A DNA stretch of 64,000 bases from Pseudomonas sp. ANT_H12B (GTDB lineage: Bacteria > Pseudomonadota > Gammaproteobacteria > Pseudomonadales > Pseudomonadaceae). Of the stretch, positions 11,890-22,411 are shown in pieces. A program made the position numbers and the translations under genes. A model generated the notes under the pieces. It saw only the letters and a program-made list of their open reading frames with translations, had not been told where the DNA came from and made no database searches. The DNA is taken from NCBI RefSeq assembly GCF_008369325.1, contig NZ_VOBI01000025.1:1-64000 (forward strand), read 5' to 3'. Positions within the stretch are counted from its first letter, which is position 1; each line of letters opens with the position of its first letter.

Positions 11890-14800
11890 TTGAAAGACCT
11901 ACTGAATTTGCTGAAAAACCAGGGTCAAGTCGAAGAGTTCGACGCCATCCGTATTGGATTGGCATCGCCTGAGATGATCCGTTCGTGGTCGTTCGGTGAA
12001 GTTAAAAAGCCGGAAACCATCAACTACCGTACGTTCAAACCTGAGCGTGACGGCCTGTTCTGCGCCAAGATCTTTGGCCCGGTAAAGGATTACGAGTGCC
12101 TGTGCGGTAAGTACAAGCGCTTGAAGCACCGTGGTGTGATCTGCGAGAAGTGCGGCGTTGAAGTCGCGCTGGCTAAAGTTCGTCGTGAGCGCATGGCGCA
12201 CATCGAACTGGCCTCGCCGGTTGCCCACATCTGGTTCCTGAAATCACTGCCGTCGCGTATCGGCTTGCTGATGGACATGACCCTGCGTGATATCGAGCGC
12301 GTTCTCTACTTCGAGAGCTACGTCGTTATCGATCCAGGCATGACCACCCTTGAAAAAGGTCAGTTGCTCAACGACGAGCAGTACTTCGAAGCGCTGGAAG
12401 AGTTCGGCGACGATTTCGATGCCCGCATGGGTGCCGAAGCTGTCCGTGAACTGCTGCACGCGATCGACCTGGAACACGAGATTGGCCGTCTGCGCGAAGA
12501 AATTCCGCAAACCAACTCTGAAACCAAAATCAAGAAGCTGTCCAAGCGTCTGAAGTTGATGGAAGCCTTCCAGGGTTCCGGCAACCTTCCAGAATGGATG
12601 GTGCTGACCGTTCTGCCGGTTCTGCCGCCAGATCTGCGTCCACTGGTCCCGCTGGATGGCGGTCGTTTCGCGACTTCCGACCTCAACGATCTGTATCGTC
12701 GAGTGATCAACCGTAACAACCGCTTGAAGCGTCTGCTCGATCTGTCCGCTCCGGACATCATCGTGCGCAACGAAAAGCGTATGTTGCAGGAAGCTGTCGA
12801 CGCACTGCTCGACAACGGTCGTCGTGGCCGCGCTATCACCGGTTCCAACAAGCGTCCTCTGAAATCCCTGGCTGACATGATCAAGGGTAAGCAAGGTCGT
12901 TTCCGTCAGAACTTGCTCGGTAAGCGTGTTGACTACTCCGGTCGTTCGGTAATTACCGTAGGCCCGACACTGCGTCTGCACCAGTGCGGTCTGCCGAAGA
13001 AAATGGCTCTCGAGCTGTTCAAGCCGTTCATCTTCGGCAAGCTGGAAATGCGTGGTCTCGCGACCACCATTAAAGCTGCCAAGAAAATGGTTGAGCGCGA
13101 GCTGCCAGAGGTTTGGGACGTTCTCGCTGAAGTGATTCGCGAACACCCGGTTCTCCTCAACCGTGCACCGACCCTTCACCGTCTGGGTATCCAGGCGTTT
13201 GAACCGGTACTGATCGAAGGTAAGGCTATCCAGCTGCACCCTCTGGTCTGTGCTGCGTACAACGCCGACTTCGACGGCGACCAAATGGCCGTGCACGTAC
13301 CGCTGACACTGGAAGCCCAGTTGGAAGCGCGTGCGTTGATGATGTCGACCAACAACATTCTGTCGCCAGCCAACGGTGAGCCAATCATCGTTCCGTCGCA
13401 GGACGTTGTATTGGGTCTGTACTACATGACTCGTGAAGCGATCAACGCCAAGGGCGAAGGTCGTGTGTTCGCGGATCTGCAAGAAGTTGACCGTGTGTTC
13501 CGTGCCGGCGAAGCCGCACTGCACGCTAAAGTCAAAGTGCGGATCCACGAAACCGTCAACGATCGTGATGGTGGCAGCGTCAAGAACACCCGTATCGTCG
13601 ACACCACTGTCGGCCGTGCGCTGTTGTTCCAGGTTGTTCCACCTGGCCTGTCGTACGACGTCGTCAACCAGCCAATGAAGAAAAAAGCGATCTCCAAGCT
13701 GATCAACCAGTGCTACCGCGTGGTTGGTTTGAAAGAGACCGTGATCTTCGCTGACCAGTTGATGTACACCGGTTTTGCCTATTCGACCATTTCCGGCGTT
13801 TCCATCGGTGTTAACGACTTCGTTATCCCGGATGAAAAAGCCCGCATCATCAATGCTGCTACTGATGAAGTGAAAGAGATCGAAAGTCAGTACGCCTCCG
13901 GCCTGGTAACCCAGGGCGAGAAGTACAACAAAGTGATCGACCTTTGGTCCAAGGCGAACGACGAAGTTTCCAAGGCGATGATGGCCAACCTCTCGAAAGA
14001 GAAAGTCATCGACCGTCATGGCGTCGAAGTCGACCAGGAGTCCTTCAACTCGATGTACATGATGGCCGACTCGGGCGCACGGGGTTCTGCTGCGCAGATC
14101 CGTCAGCTCGCCGGTATGCGTGGCCTGATGGCCAAGCCGGACGGTTCCATCATCGAAACGCCGATTACTGCGAACTTCCGTGAAGGTTTGAGCGTACTTC
14201 AGTACTTCATCTCCACTCACGGTGCTCGTAAAGGTTTGGCGGATACCGCGTTGAAAACTGCGAACTCCGGTTACCTGACCCGTCGTCTGGTAGACGTGGC
14301 GCAGGATCTGGTTGTGACCGAGATCGATTGCGGCACCGAGCATGGCCTGGTAATGACTCCGCACATTGAAGGCGGTGACGTTGTTGAGCCATTGGGCGAG
14401 CGCGTATTGGGTCGAGTTATCGCCCGTGACGTGTTCAAGCCAGGTACCGAAGAAATCATCGTTCCTGCCGGTACGCTGGTAGACGAGAAGTGGGTCGAGT
14501 TCATCGAGCTGAACAGCATCGACGAAGTGATCGTGCGTTCGCCGATCAGCTGCGAAACCCGCTATGGCATTTGCGCCAAGTGCTACGGCCGTGACTTGGC
14601 TCGTGGTCACCAGGTGAACATCGGTGAAGCGGTCGGCGTTATCGCTGCCCAGTCCATCGGTGAGCCGGGTACCCAACTGACCATGCGTACGTTCCACATC
14701 GGTGGTGCGGCAAGCCGGACCTCCGCAGCCGACAGCGTTCAGGTGAAGAATGGCGGTACCGTCCGTCTGCACAACCTGAAGCACGTTGAGCGAGTGGATG

Positions 14801-16089
14801 GTTGCCTGGTTGCTGTGTCCCGTTCCGGTGAGCTGGCGATCGCTGATGACTTCGGTCGTGAGCGCGAGCGTTACAAGCTGCCGTACGGTGCTGTGATTTC
14901 GGTTAAAGAAGGTGACAAGGTCGACGCTGGCGCAATCGTGGCCAAGTGGGATCCGCACACTCACCCAATCGTTACCGAAATGAAAGGTACCGTGACCTAC
15001 GTGGGCATGGAAGAAGGCATCACGATCAAGCGTCAGACTGACGAATTGACCGGTATGACCAACATTGAAGTACTCGACGCCAAAGACCGTCCAGCTGCCG
15101 GTAAAGATATCCGTCCTGCTGTGAAGATGGTTGATGACAATGGCAAAGATCTCTTGCTGCCGGGTACCGACGTAATTGCTCAGTACTTCCTGCCTGCCAA
15201 CGCCCTGGTCGGTGTAGCGGATGGTGCGAAAATCGCGATCGGTGATGTTATCGCTCGTATTCCGCAAGAGACTTCGAAGACCCGTGACATCACCGGTGGT
15301 CTGCCGCGTGTTGCCGACTTGTTCGAAGCCCGTCGTCCGAAAGAAGCGTCGATTCTGGCGGAAGTCAGCGGCACCATCGCGTTCGGTAAAGAGACCAAAG
15401 GCAAGCGCCGTCTGGTCATTACCCCGAATGACGGTAGCGATCCGTACGAAGAGCTGATTCCGAAGTGGCGTCACCTGAACGTCTTCGAAGGCGAACAGGT
15501 AAACCGCGGCGAAGTTATCTCCGACGGCCCGAGCGATCCACACGACATCCTGCGTCTGCTGGGTGTGAGTGCGCTGGCCAAGTACATCGTGAACGAGATC
15601 CAGGACGTTTATCGTCTGCAAGGCGTGAAGATCAACGACAAGCACATCGAGACCATCCTGCGTCAGATGTTGCGTAAGGTTGAAATCGCTGAATCCGGCG
15701 ACTCGACTTTCATCAAGGGCGACCAGATGGAGTTGACTCACGTTCTGGTAGAAAACGAGCGTCTGGCTGGCGACGAGAAATTCGTTTCCAAGTTCACTCG
15801 CGTGCTGCTGGGTATCACCAAGGCGTCGTTGTCCACCGAATCGTTCATCTCGGCGGCTTCCTTCCAGGAAACCACTCGCGTACTGACCGAAGCGGCGGTA
15901 ACCGGCAAGCGCGATTACCTGCGCGGCCTGAAAGAAAACGTGGTCGTGGGTCGTCTGATCCCGGCCGGTACCGGTCTGGCTTATCACAGCGAGCGCAAGC
16001 GCCGTCGTGATGCTGACAAACCGTTGCGCGTAAGCGCCAGTGAAGTGGAAGCTGCACTGACTGAAGCACTGAACTCGAGCGGTAACTGA
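11890..16089 (+). CDS. rpoC: RNA polymerase beta-prime subunit
   Basis: This 1399-aa subunit carries the active-site magnesium motif NADFDGD at residues 458-464 (D460, D462, D464). The N-terminal zinc site CLCGKYKRLKHRGVICEKC is at about 70-88 and a second zinc site with CETRYGICAKC lies near 888-898. The start is TTG, preceded by AGGAGGAAAG; the following KDLLNLLKNQG matches the family N-terminus, so no ATG start is missing. It lies 64 bp after rpoB. Confidence 0.98.
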   Translation: MKDLLNLLKNQGQVEEFDAIRIGLASPEMIRSWSFGEVKKPETINYRTFKPERDGLFCAKIFGPVKDYECLCGKYKRLKHRGVICEKCGVEVALAKVRRERMAHIELASPVAHIWFLKSLPSRIGLLMDMTLRDIERVLYFESYVVIDPGMTTLEKGQLLNDEQYFEALEEFGDDFDARMGAEAVRELLHAIDLEHEIGRLREEIPQTNSETKIKKLSKRLKLMEAFQGSGNLPEWMVLTVLPVLPPDLRPLVPLDGGRFATSDLNDLYRRVINRNNRLKRLLDLSAPDIIVRNEKRMLQEAVDALLDNGRRGRAITGSNKRPLKSLADMIKGKQGRFRQNLLGKRVDYSGRSVITVGPTLRLHQCGLPKKMALELFKPFIFGKLEMRGLATTIKAAKKMVERELPEVWDVLAEVIREHPVLLNRAPTLHRLGIQAFEPVLIEGKAIQLHPLVCAAYNADFDGDQMAVHVPLTLEAQLEARALMMSTNNILSPANGEPIIVPSQDVVLGLYYMTREAINAKGEGRVFADLQEVDRVFRAGEAALHAKVKVRIHETVNDRDGGSVKNTRIVDTTVGRALLFQVVPPGLSYDVVNQPMKKKAISKLINQCYRVVGLKETVIFADQLMYTGFAYSTISGVSIGVNDFVIPDEKARIINAATDEVKEIESQYASGLVTQGEKYNKVIDLWSKANDEVSKAMMANLSKEKVIDRHGVEVDQESFNSMYMMADSGARGSAAQIRQLAGMRGLMAKPDGSIIETPITANFREGLSVLQYFISTHGARKGLADTALKTANSGYLTRRLVDVAQDLVVTEIDCGTEHGLVMTPHIEGGDVVEPLGERVLGRVIARDVFKPGTEEIIVPAGTLVDEKWVEFIELNSIDEVIVRSPISCETRYGICAKCYGRDLARGHQVNIGEAVGVIAAQSIGEPGTQLTMRTFHIGGAASRTSAADSVQVKNGGTVRLHNLKHVERVDGCLVAVSRSGELAIADDFGRERERYKLPYGAVISVKEGDKVDAGAIVAKWDPHTHPIVTEMKGTVTYVGMEEGITIKRQTDELTGMTNIEVLDAKDRPAAGKDIRPAVKMVDDNGKDLLLPGTDVIAQYFLPANALVGVADGAKIAIGDVIARIPQETSKTRDITGGLPRVADLFEARRPKEASILAEVSGTIAFGKETKGKRRLVITPNDGSDPYEELIPKWRHLNVFEGEQVNRGEVISDGPSDPHDILRLLGVSALAKYIVNEIQDVYRLQGVKINDKHIETILRQMLRKVEIAESGDSTFIKGDQMELTHVLVENERLAGDEKFVSKFTRVLLGITKASLSTESFISAASFQETTRVLTEAAVTGKRDYLRGLKENVVVGRLIPAGTGLAYHSERKRRRDADKPLRVSASEVEAALTEALNSSGN

Positions 16090-16185
16090 GTTCTGCAGTA
16101 AATAAGCGTGGGGCCCCGGTCGCTCCGTTTATCGAATCGAGACAATTTGTCGAGGTTGGGTGAGCGGGGAGATCGGGGCCTTGCC

Positions 16186-16214
16186 TTGACTGGGGGCAAG
16201 ATCCTCTTTAGACT
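16186..16214 (+). promoter_or_regulatory. Sigma70 promoter of the str operon
   Basis: TTGACT (16186-16191), a 17-bp spacer and TAGACT (16209-16214) form a good promoter about 85 bp before rpsL. The 216-bp gap between rpoC and rpsL has no other supported feature; I saw no clear rpoC terminator. Confidence 0.7.
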
Positions 16215-16305
16215 CTTGTACCCCTAAATTTGGCGGGAATTCGTTCCTGCCATTTTGCTTTTCTTGCAAGACAATAGCGTCGCAAGACAACAGTGGAGCT
16301 AGTAG

Positions 16306-16677
16306 ATGGCAACTATCAACCAGCTGGTACGTCAGCCGCGTAAGCGTATCGTCGAGAAATCCGACGTGCCTGCGCTGCAGAACTGCCCGCAACGTCGTGG
16401 CGTATGCACCCGTGTGTATACCACCACGCCGAAAAAACCTAACTCGGCACTGCGTAAAGTATGCCGTGTGCGTCTGACCAACGGTTTCGAGGTTTCCTCG
16501 TACATCGGCGGTGAAGGCCACAACCTGCAAGAGCACAGCGTCGTACTGATCCGCGGCGGCCGTGTAAAAGACTTGCCAGGTGTTCGTTACCACACCGTTC
16601 GCGGTTCTTTGGATACTTCCGGCGTTAAAGGTCGTAACCAGGGTCGTTCGAAGTACGGTACCAAGAAGCCTAAGTAG
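16306..16677 (+). CDS. rpsL: Ribosomal protein S12
   Basis: This 123-aa decoding-centre protein has TTTPKKPNSALRKV near residues 39-52 and RGGRVKDLPGVRYHTVRG near 85-102. Both lysines linked to streptomycin resistance when mutated are wild type. The aspartate in VKDLPG is the residue that RimO methylthiolates in E. coli, with YcaO as helper; a YcaO-domain gene occurs later in this window. The start is at MATINQLVRQPRK. Confidence 0.97.
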   Translation: MATINQLVRQPRKRIVEKSDVPALQNCPQRRGVCTRVYTTTPKKPNSALRKVCRVRLTNGFEVSSYIGGEGHNLQEHSVVLIRGGRVKDLPGVRYHTVRGSLDTSGVKGRNQGRSKYGTKKPK

Positions 16678-16795
16678 TAGTGGCTTTTTGTAAGAACTGA
16701 TTTTCTATTTTTCTGAGTCGATAAGAGTAAGGTCGGAGGCGTCCCGAAAGGGCACCGATTCCGAGCGAACCTGAAGACCGTTTGAGGGCTTATCC

Positions 16796-17266
16796 ATGCC
16801 AAGAAGACGCGTAGCAGCCAAGCGCGAAGTGCTTGACGATCCAAAATACGGCAGCCAGATCCTGGCCAAGTTCATGAACCACGTGATGGAAAGCGGCAAG
16901 AAAGCCGTTGCCGAGCGTATCGTTTATGGCGCGCTGGAAAAGGTTAAAGAACGCAAGAACAGCGACCCCCTGGAAATCTTCGAGAAAGCTCTCGACGCCA
17001 TCGCTCCGCTGGTCGAAGTGAAGTCGCGCCGTGTAGGCGGTGCTACTTACCAGGTTCCGGTTGAAGTTCGTCCGTCCCGTCGTAACGCCTTGGCAATGCG
17101 CTGGTTGGTAGACTTCGCCCGTAAGCGCGGCGAGAAGTCTATGGCTCTGCGTTTGGCTGGCGAACTGTTGGACGCCGCTGAAGGTAAAGGTGCTGCAGTT
17201 AAGAAGCGTGAAGACGTGCACCGTATGGCTGAAGCCAACAAGGCTTTCTCGCACTACCGCTTCTAA
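16796..17266 (+). CDS. rpsG: Ribosomal protein S7
   Basis: This 156-aa protein nucleates assembly of the 30S head and lines the E site. The start [20 protein letters not shown] and the beta-hairpin region [20 protein letters not shown] are typical. In E. coli S7 represses its own operon through the rpsL-rpsG gap; here that gap is 118 bp and could serve the same way (inference). Confidence 0.97.
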
Positions 17267-17296
17267 TTTTAGCGTCACTAATTTTGCGAGGGCTTT

Positions 17297-19402
17297 ATGG
17301 CTCGTACTACACCGATTAACCGCTACCGTAACATTGGTATCGTTGCTCACGTGGATGCTGGTAAAACCACCACCACCGAGCGCGTCCTTTTTTACACTGG
17401 CAAAAGTCACAAAATGGGCGAGGTGCATGACGGCGCCGCGACCACAGACTGGATGGTGCAGGAGCAGGAGCGTGGTATTACCATTACTTCTGCTGCCATT
17501 ACCGCCTTCTGGCAGGGTTCCGAGAAGCAGCACAAAGACCAATACCGCTTCAACGTCATCGACACCCCGGGCCACGTTGACTTCACTATTGAAGTTGAGC
17601 GTTCCCTGCGTGTACTCGACGGCGCGGTCGTTGTGTTCTGTGGTACTTCGGGCGTTGAGCCTCAGTCGGAAACCGTATGGCGTCAAGCCAACAAATACGG
17701 CGTTCCACGTCTTGTTTACGTAAACAAGATGGACCGTGCTGGTGCGAACTTCCTGCGCGTGATCGGTCAGATCAAGCAGCGTCTGGGTCACACCCCGGTG
17801 CCTATCCAGTTGGCTATCGGTTCCGAAGACAACTTCCAGGGTCAGATCGATCTGATGGCCATGGAAGCTGTTTACTGGAATGATTCTGACAAAGGCATGG
17901 TTCCAGTTCGCAAGCCTATCCCTGCTGAATTGCAGGAACTGGCTGACGAGTGGCGCGGTAACATGGTTGAGGCTGCGGCCGAAGCCAGCGAAGAGTTGAT
18001 GAACAAGTACCTCGAAGGTGAAGAACTCACCAACGCGGAAATCAAGGCCGCTCTGCGTCAGCGTACTATCGCTGGTGAGATCGTTCTGGCTGTTTGCGGT
18101 TCTTCCTTCAAGAACAAGGGTGTTCCCCTGGTTCTCGACGCCGTTATCGACTACCTGCCTGCTCCTTCCGACATTCCTGCCATCAAGGGTACTGACCCGG
18201 ATGACGAGACCAAGGAAATGGAGCGTCACGCAGACGACAGCGAGCCGTTCTCGGCTCTGGCGTTCAAGATCGCTACCGACCCATTCGTGGGTACCTTGAC
18301 CTTCGTTCGAGTTTACTCGGGCGTGTTGGCCTCCGGCGACGGCGTGATCAACTCGGTTAAAGGCAAGAAAGAGCGCGTGGGTCGTATGGTGCAAATGCAC
18401 GCAAACGCCCGTGAAGAAATCAAGGAAGTACGCGCTGGTGACATCGCGGCCTTGATCGGCATGAAGGACGTCACCACTGGTGAAACTTTGTGCAACGCTG
18501 ACAAGCCAATTATCCTGGTTCGCATGGACTTCCCGGAGCCGGTTATTTCGGTTGCCGTAGAGCCTAAGACCAAGGACGACCAGGAAAAAATGGGTATCGC
18601 TCTGGGCAAGCTTGCTCAGGAAGACCCATCTTTCCGCGTCAAGACTGATGAAGAGACTGGTCAAACGATCATCTCTGGCATGGGCGAGTTGCACCTGGAC
18701 ATCCTGGTTGACCGGATGCGCCGTGAGTTCAACGTCGAAGCCAACATCGGTAAGCCTCAAGTTTCGTACCGTGAGCGCATCACGAAGAGCTGCGAAATTG
18801 AAGGCAAGTTCGTTCGTCAGTCCGGCGGTCGTGGCCAGTTCGGCCATTGCTGGATTCGTTTTGCTCCTGCTGATGAAGGTCAGGAAGGTCTGCAATTCCT
18901 GAACGAAGTAGTGGGTGGTGTGGTTCCTAAGGAATACATCCCGGCTATCCAGAAGGGTATCGAAGAGCAGATGAAGAACGGCGTTGTGGCCGGCTATCCG
19001 CTGATCGGCCTGAAGGCTACCGTGTTTGATGGTTCCTACCACGACGTCGACTCCAACGAGATGGCGTTTAAGGTGGCTGCTTCCATGGCGACCAAGCAAC
19101 TGGCCCAGAAGGGCGGTGGTGAGTTGCTTGAGCCGATCATGGCGGTAGAGGTTGTTACGCCTGAAGACTATATGGGTGACGTGATGGGCGACCTTAACCG
19201 TCGTCGCGGCATGATCCTGGGTATGGAAGACACGGTTTCCGGCAAAGTGATTCGCGCCGAGGTTCCGCTGGGTGAGATGTTCGGTTACGCAACCGACGTA
19301 CGCTCCATGTCCCAAGGTCGCGCAAGCTACTCTATGGAATTCAAAAAATACAATACGGCTCCGTCGCACATCGTCGAAACCGTTACCAAAAAACAAGGCT
19401 GA
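17297..19402 (+). CDS. fusA: Elongation factor G
   Basis: This 701-aa translational GTPase drives translocation and, with RRF, ribosome recycling. GTP-binding motifs AHVDAGKT (17-24), DTPGH (about 88-92) and NKMD (about 142-145) are present, followed by domains II-V (GQFGHCWIRF; the C-terminal RGMILGMED region). It starts 30 bp after rpsG and is followed 31 bp later by tufA. The start MARTTPINRYRNIGI is standard. Confidence 0.98.
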   Translation: MARTTPINRYRNIGIVAHVDAGKTTTTERVLFYTGKSHKMGEVHDGAATTDWMVQEQERGITITSAAITAFWQGSEKQHKDQYRFNVIDTPGHVDFTIEVERSLRVLDGAVVVFCGTSGVEPQSETVWRQANKYGVPRLVYVNKMDRAGANFLRVIGQIKQRLGHTPVPIQLAIGSEDNFQGQIDLMAMEAVYWNDSDKGMVPVRKPIPAELQELADEWRGNMVEAAAEASEELMNKYLEGEELTNAEIKAALRQRTIAGEIVLAVCGSSFKNKGVPLVLDAVIDYLPAPSDIPAIKGTDPDDETKEMERHADDSEPFSALAFKIATDPFVGTLTFVRVYSGVLASGDGVINSVKGKKERVGRMVQMHANAREEIKEVRAGDIAALIGMKDVTTGETLCNADKPIILVRMDFPEPVISVAVEPKTKDDQEKMGIALGKLAQEDPSFRVKTDEETGQTIISGMGELHLDILVDRMRREFNVEANIGKPQVSYRERITKSCEIEGKFVRQSGGRGQFGHCWIRFAPADEGQEGLQFLNEVVGGVVPKEYIPAIQKGIEEQMKNGVVAGYPLIGLKATVFDGSYHDVDSNEMAFKVAASMATKQLAQKGGGELLEPIMAVEVVTPEDYMGDVMGDLNRRRGMILGMEDTVSGKVIRAEVPLGEMFGYATDVRSMSQGRASYSMEFKKYNTAPSHIVETVTKKQG

Positions 19403-19433
19403 TTCAGCCCCTTTAGGCTAGGAGTTAATTGTC

Positions 19434-20627
19434 GTGGCTAAAGAAAAATTTGACCGTACCCTCCCGCACGTCAACGTTGGCACCATCGGTCACGTCGACC
19501 ACGGTAAAACCACGCTGACCGCTGCTCTGACTCGCGTCTGCTCCGAAGTTTTCGGTTCGGCTGTTGTTGCTTTCGATAAAATCGACAGCGCTCCAGAAGA
19601 AAAGGCTCGTGGTATCACCATCAACACCGCGCACGTTGAATACAACTCGCTGATCCGTCACTACGCTCACGTTGACTGCCCAGGTCACGCTGACTATGTG
19701 AAGAACATGATCACCGGTGCTGCTCAGATGGACGGCGCTATTCTGGTTTGCTCGGCCGCTGATGGTCCGATGCCACAAACCCGTGAGCACATCCTGCTGT
19801 CCCGTCAGGTTGGCGTTCCGTACATCGTTGTCTTCCTGAACAAGGCTGACATGGTTGACGACGCTGAACTGCTGGAACTGGTTGAGATGGAAGTGCGCGA
19901 TCTGCTGAGCACTTACGACTTCCCGGGCGACGACACCCCGATCATCATCGGTTCGGCTCTGATGGCTCTGAACGGCCAAGACGACAACGAAATGGGCACC
20001 ACTGCCGTTCGTAAACTGGTTGAGACTCTGGACAGCTACATCCCAGATCCAGTCCGTGTTATCGACAAGCCGTTCCTGATGCCAATCGAAGACGTATTCT
20101 CGATCTCCGGTCGCGGTACTGTTGTAACTGGTCGTATCGAGCGCGGTATCGTCAAGGTTCAGGATCCACTGGAAATCGTTGGTCTGCGTGACACTACCGT
20201 CACCACCTGCACCGGTGTTGAAATGTTCCGTAAGCTGCTCGACGAAGGTCGTGCTGGCGAGAACTGCGGCGTGCTGCTGCGCGGCACCAAGCGTGACGAC
20301 GTTGAGCGTGGCCAGGTTCTGGTCAAGCCAGGTTCGGTTAAGCCGCACACTACCTTCGAAGCCGAAGTGTACGTGTTGAGCAAAGAAGAAGGCGGTCGCC
20401 ACACTCCGTTCTTCAAAGGCTACCGTCCACAGTTCTACTTCCGGACCACTGACGTGACCGGTAACTGCGAACTGCCGGAAGGCGTTGAAATGGTAATGCC
20501 GGGCGACAACATCAAAATGGTTGTCACCCTGATCAAAACCATCGCAATGGAAGATGGTCTGCGTTTCGCTATTCGTGAAGGCGGTCGTACCGTCGGCGCT
20601 GGCGTCGTAGCCAAAATCATCGCTTAA
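19434..20627 (+). CDS. tufA: Elongation factor Tu, copy 2 (str operon)
   Basis: A 397-aa EF-Tu with the same GTPase motifs as the tRNA-linked copy. It begins with GTG after GGAGTTAATT. It corresponds to tufA of the str operon. The two copies are identical over residues 75-192 but differ in blocks elsewhere, for example KVD versus VVA at 44-46 and a C-terminal IIA versus VIE. Codons here lean more to C-ending forms. Confidence 0.97.
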   Translation: MAKEKFDRTLPHVNVGTIGHVDHGKTTLTAALTRVCSEVFGSAVVAFDKIDSAPEEKARGITINTAHVEYNSLIRHYAHVDCPGHADYVKNMITGAAQMDGAILVCSAADGPMPQTREHILLSRQVGVPYIVVFLNKADMVDDAELLELVEMEVRDLLSTYDFPGDDTPIIIGSALMALNGQDDNEMGTTAVRKLVETLDSYIPDPVRVIDKPFLMPIEDVFSISGRGTVVTGRIERGIVKVQDPLEIVGLRDTTVTTCTGVEMFRKLLDEGRAGENCGVLLRGTKRDDVERGQVLVKPGSVKPHTTFEAEVYVLSKEEGGRHTPFFKGYRPQFYFRTTDVTGNCELPEGVEMVMPGDNIKMVVTLIKTIAMEDGLRFAIREGGRTVGAGVVAKIIA

Positions 20628-20641
20628 TAAGTGATGACTTG

Positions 20642-20672
20642 AAAAAGCCCCCGCCTAGCGGGGGCTTTTTTA
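20642..20672 (+). terminator. Terminator of the str operon
   Basis: An A-rich 13-bp stem (AAAAAGCCCCCGC and its complement GCGGGGGCTTTTT) with loop CTA ends in a T run. It is a strong intrinsic terminator 15 bp after tufA. Confidence 0.92.
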
Positions 20673-20677
20673 TTGGG

Positions 20678-20706
20678 TTGACACTGTGGTAGCCCGTCTA
20701 TAGAAT
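20678..20706 (+). promoter_or_regulatory. Sigma70 promoter of the S10 operon
   Basis: TTGACA (20678-20683), a 17-bp spacer and TAGAAT (20701-20706) make a near-consensus promoter right behind the str terminator. The leader to rpsJ is about 55 nt, much shorter than the L4-controlled S10 leader of E. coli, so that attenuation mechanism is probably absent. Confidence 0.85.
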
Positions 20707-20768
20707 TGCGCCTCCTTTTAACGGGCGTATTGCGCTCGCTGGGAATAGCAGCCGGAGTCTGAAATCCA

Positions 20769-21080
20769 ATGCAAAATCAGCAAATCCGTATCAGGTTGAA
20801 GGCTTTTGACCATCGCCTGATCGACCAATCCACCCAGGAAATCGTGGAAACCGCGAAACGTACTGGTGCTCAAGTGCGTGGTCCAATTCCACTGCCTACC
20901 CGTAAAGAGCGGTTCACCGTTCTGGTCTCCCCGCACGTCAACAAAGACGCGCGTGACCAGTACGAGATCCGTACTCATAAGCGCGTTCTGGACATCGTCC
21001 AGCCAACGGATAAAACCGTTGATGCTCTTATGAAGCTTGATCTTGCGGCCGGTGTGGAAGTGCAGATCAGCCTCGGCTAA
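20769..21080 (+). CDS. rpsJ: Ribosomal protein S10 (NusE)
   Basis: This 103-aa protein of the 30S head also acts as NusE in antitermination and binds the NusG KOW domain. The loop [20 protein letters not shown] and the C-terminus VEVQISLG are typical. First gene of the S10 operon. It starts at [15 protein letters not shown]. Confidence 0.97.
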
Positions 21081-21160
21081 GACTCGGTCTTAGTCGTGTA
21101 ACGCTCTGAAATGGGCGGCCATAGCGGGTGAAAGCCCCGTACACTCATGAGGTTTACAAC

Positions 21161-21796
21161 ATGACTATTGGTGTAGTCGGTCGTAAATGCGGTATGACCC
21201 GTATTTTCACCGAAGAAGGTGTCTCCATTCCGGTCACGGTCATTGAGATCGAGCCGAATCGCGTCACCCAGTTCAAAACTGAAGAGACCGATGGCTATCG
21301 TGCAGTGCAAGTCACTGTAGGCGAGCGTCGTGCTTCGCGTGTTACAGCTGCTCAGGCTGGCCACTTCGCTAAAGCGAACGTTGCCGCTGGTCGTACCGTA
21401 ATGGAATTTCGTCTTGAAGAAGGCGAGTACCAGGCCGGCGATCTGATCAACGCTGAAATCTTCGCCGCTGGTCAACTGGTTGATGTAACCGGTCAGTCCA
21501 AGGGTAAAGGCTTCCAGGGTACGATCAAGCGTTGGAACTTCCGCGGGCAAGATAATACCCACGGTAACTCCGTGTCCCACCGCGTTCCAGGCTCTATCGG
21601 CCAGTGCCAGACTCCTGGTCGTGTATTCAAGGGCAAAAAAATGTCCGGTCATATGGGCGCTGAGCGCGTGACCGTGCAGTCCCTCGAAGTAGTGCGCGTG
21701 GACGCTGAACGCAATCTGTTGTTGGTCAAGGGTGCTGTTCCTGGCGCTACTGGCGGCAACTTGGTTGTACGTCCAGCAGCCAAGGCTCGCGGTTAA
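21161..21796 (+). CDS. rplC: Ribosomal protein L3
   Basis: This 211-aa assembly-initiator protein reaches toward the peptidyl-transferase centre. I place the start at ATG 21161 (MTIGVVGRKCGMTRIF) behind a GAGGT motif; the open frame starts 33 bases earlier but those residues are not part of L3. The loop HGNSVSHRVPGSIGQCQTPG contains the Gln that PrmB methylates in E. coli. Confidence 0.96.
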   Translation: MTIGVVGRKCGMTRIFTEEGVSIPVTVIEIEPNRVTQFKTEETDGYRAVQVTVGERRASRVTAAQAGHFAKANVAAGRTVMEFRLEEGEYQAGDLINAEIFAAGQLVDVTGQSKGKGFQGTIKRWNFRGQDNTHGNSVSHRVPGSIGQCQTPGRVFKGKKMSGHMGAERVTVQSLEVVRVDAERNLLLVKGAVPGATGGNLVVRPAAKARG

Positions 21797-21808
21797 GGGG
21801 AAGCTGAC

Positions 21809-22411
21809 ATGCAATTAAATGTAAATGACGCTCAAGCGATCGAAGTTTCCGAACTGACATTTGGCGGCGAATTCAACGAGACGCTGGTTCACCAAGCAGT
21901 CGTGGCCTACATGGCCGGCGGCCGTCAAGGTAGCAAGCAGCAAAAGACCCGTTCCGACGTTCGTGGTGGCGGTAAGCGCCCATGGCGTCAGAAAGGTACT
22001 GGCCGTGCTCGTGCCGGTACTATCCGTAGCCCAATCTGGCGTGGCGGCGGTACCACTTTCGCAGCTCGTCCTCAGGATCACACCCAAAAGCTGAACAAGA
22101 AGATGTATCGCGCAGCAATGCGTTCCATCCTTGCTGAGCTGGTGCGTACTGATCGTCTGGTTGTGGTTCAGGACTTCGCTGTTGATGCACCGAAGACCAA
22201 AGATCTGCTGAACAAACTGACCGGCATGGGCCTGACTGACGTCTTGATCGTGTCTGAAGTGGTTGATCAGAACCTGTACCTGGCTGCTCGCAACCTGCCA
22301 CACGTTGATGTACGTGACGTGCAAGGTTCCGATCCAGTTAGTCTGATCGCATACGACAAGGTGTTGATCACCGTGTCGGCCGTGAAGAAATTCGAGGAGC
22401 TGCTGGGATGA
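21809..22411 (+). CDS. rplD: Ribosomal protein L4
   Basis: This 200-aa protein lines the nascent-peptide tunnel through its long loop ([18 protein letters not shown], about residues 51-68), the site of macrolide-resistance changes. In E. coli it also regulates the S10 operon. Its last codons overlap the rplW start by 4 bp (ATGA). Confidence 0.97.
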